Positions 54,095 through 62,010 of a stretch of DNA of 62,010 nt are shown piece by piece. This stretch comes from Allomyces arbusculus. Taxonomy: Eukaryota > Blastocladiomycota > Blastocladiomycetes > Blastocladiales > Blastocladiaceae. The notes under the pieces were generated by a model. That model ran no database searches and was not told the origin of the DNA. It saw nothing but the letters and a program-made list of their open reading frames with translations. How positions within the stretch are numbered: the first letter of the stretch is position 1; each line of letters begins with the position of its first letter. Both the position numbers and the translations under genes were made by a program. The stretch lies in the NCBI GenBank assembly GCA_027604705.1, contig JADHYV010000049.1, positions 1 through 62,010 of the forward strand, read 5' to 3'.

Positions 54095-55431
54095 ATGTGC
54101 CACTCGAACCGCCACACATTTGCGCTTCTGTTTGCCATCACGCTGCCCGCCCTTGCGGCTGCTGGCACAGTGCGCGCCGCGACCGCCATCAATATGCTTC
54201 ACGAGTGGACGACTTTCAAGTTCAATGGCGTTGGTGCAGTGAATGGGCCCTTTACGGTCGGCCACCTTCCCTAAGGCCAGCTATGTGCTCATCTCGGACA
54301 TAGGCTTCCCCAGCGATCAATTTTCGGTCGAGGACAACGGCCAGGATCTTGGTACATGCAGTCGAGATTCAATAAAATGCTTGAGCAAGCGCAAGACGTG
54401 GAGATGGGCGTTATCCTGACGCGTGAGTGTTCCATGTCAATACATAGGTCTGGTGTCAACGCCTGGCCCCTTCACGTGCAGCATCTCCACTGCAGACCCT
54501 AACGTGTCCTTGACCAATCCCCTCTTCTCGCATGGCGCATTCCCAATGCCAGCTGGATGCTCGACTTTTCATATCAAGTCGTACCATATTGGCCTGCCAG
54601 GTGTCACATTCCTGAAAGTTGCACTTGGTGTGGTACATGGTGCACTCAGATGGGCTTGACATCTAGTTAATGTTGGCGAATGGCGCGATTAACTCGCCTG
54701 GCCCAACTCCCACCATATTATGTTGACCCGGCCCTCGCAGCACTGAAGGTGGTCACGACCAAGGGCAGGGTCGCAATGCATGCTGAAGCTGTGGCCACAT
54801 GTGCGTCCCAGGGCGGGATGACGCTTGCCAACACATTGACCACCAACTGGGACAAGATCGTGACTGCCCTGTGCACAAGCACAGCGCTGTTGCTGAACCC
54901 AACCAACGCCATGATTGTGGGCACCTGGAACAGCGAATCGTATGGCGACTTGAGCCTCTGCAGCTGACAGTGCACAAGGGCTCAGTGACAGGCGTCGTCA
55001 CTAATGGTGGGATCATGCTTGTCATGATGCTGCAGTACCCACTGTGCCAACCGGCCAAAGCTGCACCACTGCTAAACATGCTGAAGGTCATGAAGCAGAG
55101 CAGCAGCTTGGCTGTGGTTGGGCACACAGGCCCCATTGTGCTCTTGTCATGGATGTGTGTTGATGCACTTGGTGCAGGCGCTATGCCCATGATCCTGTCC
55201 AGGGTGCAGCCCTATGAGTTCAAGATGGTGTCGACGCTGGCGTTCAATGCGGCTGGGGGCAATTCGCAGGTGTGGGTCAGTGGGTGGGAGGAACTGGCAA
55301 ATGGCGCACTCGTGCTGGCAACTGGGTCAGCTGCAGGGGCCAGCGCGATTGTCACACCTGAGGACGTGGATGGGAATACGCTGTTCCTGTGCAAAGTGGC
55401 GTCGGGTAGTGTTGTGCGTCGGTCAGAGCTG
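54095..55431 (+). pseudogene. Frameshifted, CpG-poor copy of the secreted family (plus array)
   Basis: Starts with ATG 54095 and a signal peptide ('LLFAITLPALAAAGTVRA', then 'LHEWTTFKFNGVGAVNG'). One extra base shifts the frame near 54260; 'KASYVLISDIGFPSDQFSV' continues in the new frame with the conserved Cys lost. Exon 2-like sequence is near 54453-54633 and exon 3-like sequence from about 54718 ('YYVDPALAALKVVTTKGRV'). A 2-nt insertion near 54956 breaks exon 3, after which 'QLTVHKG' to 'LFLCKV' is readable. The usual stop is lost. Many CpG sites of the sister genes read TpG or CpA here. Confidence 0.72.
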
Positions 55432-55551
55432 AGGTGGGAGGGTTGGGTGGTTGGTGCAATGGAGGGCGGACGGCCAAGGGATGTGCGCCAGTGGTGTGTG
55501 GTGGGGTGGAGAGGAAAGCGACGCGATATTCCAAGGAGGTTTTTGGGCTAG

Positions 55552-56224
55552 ACGGCATGGACCAGGCGTTTGGTTGATTGAAATCGTTGATGCACCCTGG
55601 CCTTCCAACATGGGTTGAGCTTGAACCCATCGTGCCCAAGGACGCATCTGGCAAGAAGGTCTATAAAGTGCAGCAAGAAATCGCTGGCGAGCATCACTTT
55701 CCTCCCTGTTCCCGCCTGATTCCCCCTCCCCCCCTCTCTTCCTGGTTTCGAAACCGTACTTTCTGGGCTCTCCGATAGACGACTTGGGCGAGGGTGATCC
55801 AGATTGTTCTCATGTATTGAATTGCCTTTAGCTTGGCAGGATTTCGGTTCGCCTGCAGTCGCTTTGTATGTTCTTATTTGTTGAGATACCTGCTCGGTGT
55901 GATCTGGGGACTGTCCCTGCCGCTCTGGCAACGCGTCACGGCCAGCAACGTGACCGCGTTGCGATGCCTCTCTCAGCGCACGGGCACTGTCTCCCAGATC
56001 ACTCTGCAGCACGTCTCCAGCCGCGGAAAGCTCGTCTCCGCCGCTGAAGCACGAGCCGCGACGTCTCCCGCTCAACTTCCCAACATGATCGTCGACATCG
56101 CCCTCCGGACACGGCCGGACGCGCTTCAAAACGGCCCACGTCGGCCCCACCCTCTTCTCCCCACCTCTCGCCCTCTTCAAGCACGCGTCCGTTCTCGCCC
56201 GCCCCACCGTCACGTCCAGCCAAG
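55552..56224. other. Intergenic region in the plus array
   Basis: 673 nt upstream of the intact copy at 56225. Near 55928 it carries a segment similar to 53989-54030 (GGCAACGC(A/G)TCACG ... GTGACCGCGT). No TATA box was recognised. Confidence 0.45.
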
Positions 56225-57537
56225 ATGCCCCGCTCGACCCGCCGCGTGTTTGTCATCCTGTTCGCCGCCGCCCTGTTCGTTGCCGCGGCCGGTGCCGCGC
56301 GCGCCGAGACCGTCATTACTGAATTGAACGAATGGACCGAAACCGAGGTCTCGGGTGTCGGCGCCGTGACGCCGACCTACTCTGTGACGTTGCCAGAGCA
56401 GGGCTATTTGCTCGTGACCGACGCGTTCTGCGCGGGCACGCGCTTTTCGACCACGATTAATGGGCATGATGAAGGTTAAGATCCCTTTCCTTTCGGCGAA
56501 TCGAATCTTTGCGGAGCATCCGCCATTGACGCTGTGACCCCCCCCCCCCCACCTCCTCCTCCCCTCAACCCTGTATTCTAGGCCAAACTTCGCAGCCAAT
56601 CCCGTTCAACTGCGACGTCTGGACGAGCGACCCGGATGAGGCCTTGACGCGGTCCGAGTGGTCGCATGGGGCCTATCCGCTGCCGGCCGGCACGTCCAAG
56701 TTTGTCTTCAAGGGCACGGTCGCGCCGATGAGTGCAGGATTTTTCTTCAAGGTTGGCCCAGGCGTGGTACGTGTCTTGCTCCCATCTGCGAGGTCGCTGC
56801 GTGGTCCGGTGAAGTCTTGACCTCTCCTGCCCACATCCGTCTAGTATATTGACCGGGCGCTCGCCGTGCGCAGCGGGCTCAAGGTGATCACGAGCAAGGG
56901 CAAGGTCTCGACGCGCGCCGAGGCCATCGAGGCCTGCACGTCGGCGGGCATGGCGCTTGCCGACGCGACTGCGGCCAACTGGGCGGCGGTCGTCAATGCC
57001 GTACGCCTGAGCTCGGCGCTCTCGATCACGGCGTCGAGTTCGGACGCGGTCGTGATCGGGACCTGGAACGGCGACTCGTACGGCGGGTCGAACCTGCAGC
57101 TGGCCGTGCGCGCCGATGCGACGGGCACCATCACCAACGCCGGGATCACGCTACTCACGGCCCCGCGGTACCCACTGTGCCAGCCGCCAAAGGAGACGCC
57201 GCTGCCGGGCACGCCTGCAGCCACGCAGCATTCGGGCAACTTGGCCGTCGTCGGGCCCGCAGGCAAAGTGCAGTTTTTGACAAGCATGTGCCGCTCGCTC
57301 GGCGCCGACTACGCGCCAGTGGTTTTGTCGGGCGCGCGGCCCGACGAGTTCAAGACGGCGTCGACGCTCGCGTTCAACGCGGCGGGCGCCAACGCGCAGG
57401 TATGGATTGGCGGGTGGGAGGAGCTGTCGAACAAGCCGCTCGCGCTCGCGACCGGGTCGGCCGCGGGCGCCGGGTCGGTGGTCGAGCCCGAGGACCGCAA
57501 CAGCAGCAAGCTGTACCTGTGCAAGAAGAAGATCTAG
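56225..57537 (+). CDS. Secreted VTDAFC-family protein, plus array copy A
   Basis: Exons 56225-56474, 56582-56766 and 56845-57537 give 375 residues. Signal peptide ('VFVILFAAALFVAAAGAARA'), first module ('ELNEWTETEVSGVGAV', 'GYLLVTDAFCAGTRF', 'WSHGAYPLPAGTSKF', 'GFFFKVGPG'), then a lectin-like module ('TSAGMALADATAANWAAVV', 'VIGTWNGDSYGGSNLQL', 'YPLCQ'). Unlike the minus array, exon 3 continues with a second, related stretch ('SMCRSLGADYAPVVLSGAR', 'NAQVWIGGWEEL', 'KLYLCKKK'). The gene is intact. Introns are 107 and 78 nt; the first contains a C run. No TATA box was found. Confidence 0.8.
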
Positions 57538-58264
57538 AGTGGCGTCATGGTTACCGTTGGATCGCTGGCGAGGGAGATCCGTTTCCCCAGTCTTGCCGGC
57601 AGTCAAGTTGGGGGGTGGGGGGGGAAGTTTGTGTGCTTTTCATCATACTTCAGTGCTTGGACGGGCAAGGAGGATAGGCCACCATATTCCGTCAATAAAA
57701 TATGATTGTCTTGTTTTGTTGTTTGCTCTTCGCTGTGCGGAGCGGACGTTGATCTGGTTGGTGCACCCGGTGATGGGTACGGTTGGTGGAGGTTGTTACA
57801 GCACTTTGCGGTGTGCAAAGAAACGTCGTTTGTGACAGCACTTTGCGGTGTGCAAAGACATCGGCACCCTTGACTTCCCTCTCGACTGTTTCACCACATT
57901 GGCGGCGAGCAGACCAGCTGCAACCACACCGCGGCTTCAGTTCCTGACCATCTTGAGCAACCTGTGCACGCTCGTCGTCAACAATCAACGCCATAACCCG
58001 ACTCTCGATGCGCTGCACCCTTGCGCCCCGCTTCATCGCCGAAGCAGCGGCGTGAGCCGACACCGCCGACGAGACCTGCAGCCTCTGGACCCAATTTCGA
58101 GCTCAACGGCATTCTCGCGGCTGGCCGGTACGAAGACGCGCGACCTTGCCGAGGCGAGCAGCGTCTTAGCGTGGTGCCTGTGTGCTCGCAAACTCGGGTT
58201 GCATCAACGGCGACTGTTCGTGACCATGCGACTGATTTCGGCATTTGCGGACGCTGTGCTAGTA
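57538..58264. other. Intergenic region in the plus array
   Basis: About 730 nt. It contains a 24-bp direct repeat (57798-57858). The sequence around it resembles that downstream of the relic at 58985, suggesting duplicated 3' flanks. No gene was recognised. Confidence 0.45.
57798..57858. repeat. 24-bp direct repeat
   Basis: ACAGCACTTTGCGGTGTGCA followed by AAGA occurs at 57798-57821 and again at 57835-57858. A diverged version (GCAGCACTTCACAGTGAGCA) lies near 59120. Confidence 0.85.
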
Positions 58265-58430
58265 TGACGACCCGGCGTTGACTCAGTCCGCAGGCTCAAG
58301 GTGATCACGACCAAGGACAAGGTCTCGAGGTGCACGGAGCTGTGCGTCGGCGGGCACGGCCTTGGCCAATGCAACCGCATCCAACTGGGCGGTCGTGAAC
58401 GTTCTCCAGCACAGCCGCCTTTGCCCTGCA
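58265..58430 (+). pseudogene. Relic exon 3 fragment of the secreted family
   Basis: Begins with a preserved splice acceptor (GTGCTAG) and 'YDDPALTQS', then 'LKVITTKDKVS' and 'ASAGTALANATASNWAVV' spread over shifted frames, equivalent to the start of exon 3 in the intact copies. The remainder of that gene is gone. Confidence 0.6.
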
Positions 58431-58457
58431 CTCGACGCTCCACGCACCCGCTCTGCC

Positions 58458-58985
58458 ATTACCTCGTCGACCCGCCGCACCTTCGCGCTACTTCTCGCCG
58501 TGACCTTGATCGCGCTCGCCGCGGCCGGGTCGGCGCACGCCGAGACCCCGATCTCTCTGTCAACGAGTGGAAGGGCGTCCGCCTCCGCAACGTCGGCGAC
58601 TCGGTCGAGTTCTCGGTGCAGGCGTCGGAGCCGAGCCATCTTGTGGGTACCGACGCGTTCTGTCCAAGGGATCATCATTTAGTCTCGATCAACAGCCACG
58701 ACGCAGGCTCGTTACCGAGCACGCAGTGCTCTGTTCTGTTCGGTCTTGTTCGAGCATGCCTCTATTCTAACGCACGCGATCCACTAGGCCAAACGTCACC
58801 CAGTGTCTCGCAGCAGCCGCGCAACAACGGCGTCGGCAGCGACGCCGACAAGGCCCTGGCCATACCGACCTCTCGCACGGCGCGTTTTCGCTGCCCGCTG
58901 GCTCGTCAGCGATTCCGATCACGGCCACCACGATATTGCACAAAACGACAAGCTCTACCTGTACGGCAGGAAGACGACGGTCTAG
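58458..58985 (+). pseudogene. Decayed copy of the secreted family lacking the lectin-like module
   Basis: The expected start codon reads ATT (58458). A signal peptide is still legible ('RTFALLLAVTLIALAAAGSA'), then a frame change leads to 'NEWKGVRLRNVGDSVEFSV' and 'VGTDAFCPRDHHLVSINSHD'. An exon 2 acceptor and 'LGQTSPSV ... NNGVGSDADKALA' follow near 58787. Soon after, the sequence jumps to the family's C-terminal tail ('DKLYLYGRK' and stop), so most of exon 3 was deleted. Confidence 0.65.
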
Positions 58986-59599
58986 AGGATCAGCGCCGGC
59001 TCGGCGGTCGGCTAGTATCTAGGAGCTGGGCTGCGGGGAAAGAGTTATATGTATCCGTTATATCGGTCAACGACAATTGTTTCTCTTGGTTGTTGCGCTG
59101 CCGGCAGCGGTTGGTGGATTTGCAGCACTTCACAGTGAGCAACACGGCGGCATCGCCTTGCTTTGCTTGATTGCGAGCTGGTGACGGCCGACAATGCCGT
59201 TGGATGGCGAGTGTCCCTGCCTTCAGGTCATAAATAGGGTGACCATGGGGAAAAAGAGGCTTCAGAAATTCGGACCAAGCACGGCCACAACTTTGGGCGA
59301 ATATCAATAGCTGCGTCAGGCTGGTGAGCGACGCGTCTCGCATCAGCAACTGTGCTCTTGTCTCCCACTCTCATTCCCACCGCGGCACGTCACCCCACCT
59401 TGTGCTGTTCTTTCTCTCCGCGCGGCCGCTTCAATCCGCGGTTGGCCCTTGGCACAGGAACCAGCGCGTGTGCACACTCGCCCGTGGTTGGTCGCGCGCG
59501 CACTATAAATTCGGGCACCCCTTGCCGCCCCGGCCCGCGCTCTCCAGCGCACAGCAGCCCACCCTTGCCCTCGACACACATACCCCCAACTGCTCCGCC
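58986..59599. other. Intergenic region with promoter of plus array copy B
   Basis: 614 nt. The 5' part resembles the 3' flank of copy A; the 3' part holds the TATA box at 59504-59510. No other gene was recognised. Confidence 0.5.
59504..59510 (+). promoter_or_regulatory. TATA box of plus array copy B
   Basis: TATAAAT within CACTATAAATTCGGG, about 90 nt upstream of the ATG at 59600. Confidence 0.7.
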
Positions 59600-60934
59600 A
59601 TGTCCTTGTCGAACCGCTCCACCTTCGCGCTCCTCCTCGCCGTGGCCCTGATCGCGCTCGCCACGTCGGCACATGCCGCTTCCATTCCCGAGGTTTCCAG
59701 CTATGGCGTGTGGACGGGCTTCCGCGTCCGCAACGTCGGCGACTACACCGAGTTCTCGCTCAAGGTGACCGGGACGCCGGGCTACGTCGTGGTCACCGAC
59801 GCGTTCTGCCCAGGCGACCGCTTCCAGATCGCTATCAATGGCCGTGATCAAGGTACGCAATCACTTGCGCGAGGTTTACCCACACTCGGTCGCCTCTAAA
59901 CGTGGTTTTGACGCGTGTGGATCTGGTCGATTAGGTCAAACGTCGGCCGGGGTCGAGTCGCAGTCGTGCAGCAACGGCGTCGGCAGCGACCCCGACAAGG
60001 CTCTGGCCCGCACCGAGTTCTCACACGGCGTGTTTACGCTGCCGGCGGGGACCTCGACGATCCGGATCACGGCAACCAATGTCGTGCGCGGCACTGCAGG
60101 TGGCTTTTTGAAAATTGGTCCGGGCACGGTACGATTTCTTCTGACTCGGTATCAAAGAGTCGTGGCGGCGATGACTGACCTGCACCGTGCCGTGACCCCC
60201 CCCCCCCCCCCTCAATGGCTAAATAGTACGTTGACCCCGTGCTGACGCCGCCCACCGAGCTCACGGTCGTCACGTCGAAGGGCAAGGTCTCGACGCGCGC
60301 CGAGGCGATTGCCGCGTGCGCCTCCAAGGGCATGGAACTCGCGGCCGTGACGGCGGCCAACTGGGCGGCCGTGGTCAAGGCCGTGGGCACGGACACGGCC
60401 ATTTCGCTGAACCCGACCGACGCGGTCCTGATTTCATCGTGGAACGGCGACTCGTACGTGGACTCGAACCTGCAGCTGACGGTGCGCATGGACCCGTCGG
60501 GCACGATCTACAACGGCGGCATCACGCTCGTCACGGGCCCGCACTACCCGCTCTGCCAGCCGGCCGCGGGCGGCGCGATCCCCCCCGTCACGCTCCCACA
60601 GCGGTCGGGCGACTTGGCCGTCGTTGGTCCCGCAGGCCGGTCGACGATTGCGGCGCGCGTGTGCGTGGCCGCGCTGGGCGCGACCGCTGTGCCCGTGGTT
60701 CTGAGCGCTGCGCGGCTCGACGAGTTCCAGACGGCGTCGCGGCTCGCATTCAGTGCCGCGGGCGCCAATGCCGAGGTCTGGATCGATGGCTGGGAGGAGC
60801 ACTCGAACGAGCCGCTCGTGCTGGCCACTGGGGCGCAATCAGGGGCCGGTGCGGTCGTCGTGCCCGAGGAAATCAACTCGGACAAGCTCTACCTGTGCAA
60901 GCTGCCGAGCGTCACCCGTCGATCGGAGCTTTAA
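59600..60934 (+). CDS. Secreted VTDAFC-family protein, plus array copy B
   Basis: Exons 59600-59852, 59935-60128 and 60227-60934 give 384 residues. Signal peptide ('FALLLAVALIALATSAHA'), first module ('YGVWTGFRVRNVGDYTEFSL', 'GYVVVTDAFCPGDRFQI', 'FSHGVFTLPAGTSTIRI', 'GGFLKIGPGT'), lectin-like module ('ASKGMELAAVTAANWAAVV', 'LISSWNGDSYVDSNLQL', 'YPLCQ') and the second related stretch ('CVAALGATAVPVVLSAARLD', 'AEVWIDGWEEH', 'KLYLCKL'). It closely parallels copy A in exon structure and phase. A long C run precedes the second intron's acceptor. A clear TATA box lies upstream. Confidence 0.82.
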
Positions 60935-61490
60935 GGCGCGAGGGTGTACGTCGAATCACGCATGCGCGCAATTGGGCACACTGGCAAGGTCTATGGGTGC
61001 TGTTGCGAGATCACGGCGAGCGCGACGCGCTGTCGGGTGGAGAAGGGAGGGATGCTATCCAAAGTCAGTTTAGGCCGTTTGAGATAAATGCTGTTATGTT
61101 TCTTATTGTGCCTTGCACGAAAAACGGCACCAGCGTTGCGCGGTCGGGAGAGTTGGCGGGAGAGGTTGGGGGGAGAGTTAAGCCAGCAAAATCCGCGGAC
61201 CTGGGCCACGCCATACCGTTTGGGCAGGGATAGCACCACCACGCGTCGCGTCGGTCATCGTCAACCGACGCTGACCACCACCACCACCACCACTATCTAT
61301 AAGAAACATCAACCACAACGGGCGTCCTGTTTCCTCGATACTTCTCTCCAACCACAACCCGCACAACGTAGCACCATTTCCTGCAAACTTGCCCGAACCG
61401 CGCCAGCCGCTTACGCCCACGCCATGTCCACGTGGCATCACAGATGCCAACCAACCAGTAGCAGCAGCACTCGAGCCGCCGTGACGACTG
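60935..61490. other. Intergenic region
   Basis: 556 nt between array copy B and the transposase relic. It includes a short CAC triplet tract near 61274-61293. A plus-strand frame over 61088-61594 has no motif. Confidence 0.4.
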
Positions 61491-61895
61491 CGCCCGTAAG
61501 CCGCACCTCGACCCTCACACCAAGGGGCTTGCTGTCCGCGACTATTGCGACTGCGGCCACCCAGTTGGCGACGTTGCCCAGTTGTTTAAGATGAGCACGT
61601 GCGGACCGAAAAGACGAGGGTGGGTCGGTCTCTGGTGTGGGCCGAGACGGACGGCCCGTGCAAGGGCGGCTTTACCACCGAGCAAGTCGGGATCGTCGAC
61701 TTTCTTGGGCAGTACCCGCTCAGTTACCTGCACGAAGCCGTGACTGCGTTTCACAAGAAATGGGGCTAGGTGATTGACAATGCAATGATTTGGCGGACTC
61801 TGCAGGACCATGGATTGCAGCGCAAGGTTCTCCGCCACTTTTCGTTGCTCTCCACCATGATGCTGGCACTCACGAATGTGCTCACCCACCTCTGG
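61491..61895 (+). mobile_element. Fragment of a DNA-transposon transposase (Tc1/mariner- or IS630-like helix-turn-helix part)
   Basis: Readable pieces are 'GLAVRDYCDCGHPVGDVAQL' followed by 'FKMST', then in another frame 'GGFTTEQVGIVDFLGQYPL' with 'SYLHEAVTAFHKK', an in-frame TAG, and 'AMIWRTLQDHGLQRKVLRH'. The order resembles the DNA-binding region of this transposase group: a helix-turn-helix, then a region like 'YL.E...' and '...W..L...GL.RK'. The catalytic domain would lie beyond the window. The stop and frame change mark it as decayed. No terminal inverted repeat was found. Confidence 0.55.
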
Positions 61896-62010
61896 GGGGG
61901 GGGGGGGGGGCCCCCCCCCCCCCCCCGGGGGCGCGGCGAACACCCAAGAAAAAAAGAAAATAAAAAAAAAAAATATAAAAAAAAGATAATATATGAGGGA
62001 AAAGAGAAAG
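61888..62010. other. Low-quality scaffold end
   Basis: A G run, then a C run, then A-rich low-complexity sequence quite unlike the rest of the window. It is probably poor read ends rather than genomic sequence. Confidence 0.75.

Overview
The window reads as nuclear DNA of a GC-rich, intron-dense fungus, most likely an early-diverging zoosporic lineage such as Blastocladiomycota or a chytrid. This is an inference. It rests on mostly 50-110 nt introns with GTACGT/GTGCGT-like donors (and at least one GC-AG intron), a FAM72 gene, two candidate seven-helix receptors (one of the cAMP-receptor type), a GRDP/DUF1399 relic and a fused Tps2-type trehalose-phosphate phosphatase. The genus cannot be fixed from the sequence alone. 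Homopolymer runs, an N-gap at 39621-39630 and a noisy right end suggest a draft scaffold whose end lies near base 62010.

Layout. 1-13 kb: a partial conserved fungal protein, an APC amino-acid permease, a cAMP-receptor-like GPCR, a pair of F-box paralogs (one without its leucine-rich core) and FAM72. 13-28 kb: a RhoGEF-PH-FYVE protein, a decayed GRDP gene, a seven-helix membrane protein, a probable mitochondrial protein and the trehalose-6-phosphate phosphatase. 29.4-36.3 kb: a small secreted protein, then the most striking gene of the window. That gene encodes a 1,572-residue fusion of signal peptide, animal-type haem peroxidase, DOMON, cytochrome b561, cytochrome b5 and FAD/NAD(P)H reductase. 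It looks like a self-contained trans-membrane electron chain, DUOX-like in logic but built from other parts.

36.5-44.8 kb (minus) and 54-61 kb (plus): two opposed arrays of one secreted-protein family. Each protein has a signal peptide, a 'VTDAFC-GD' beta-sandwich-like module encoded by two exons, and a C-terminal module with C-type-lectin-like features. Intact genes, a three-module gene made by exon-pair duplication, frameshifted copies and single-exon relics lie side by side, so the locus is evolving by birth and death. Between the arrays sit housekeeping genes: mitochondrial malonyl-CoA:ACP transacylase, triosephosphate isomerase, a large membrane protein of unknown role and a triose-phosphate-transporter-family protein. 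The right end carries a decayed DNA-transposon transposase.

Exon joins were deduced by eye from splice signals, reading-frame phase and family motifs; no alignment or database search was run.
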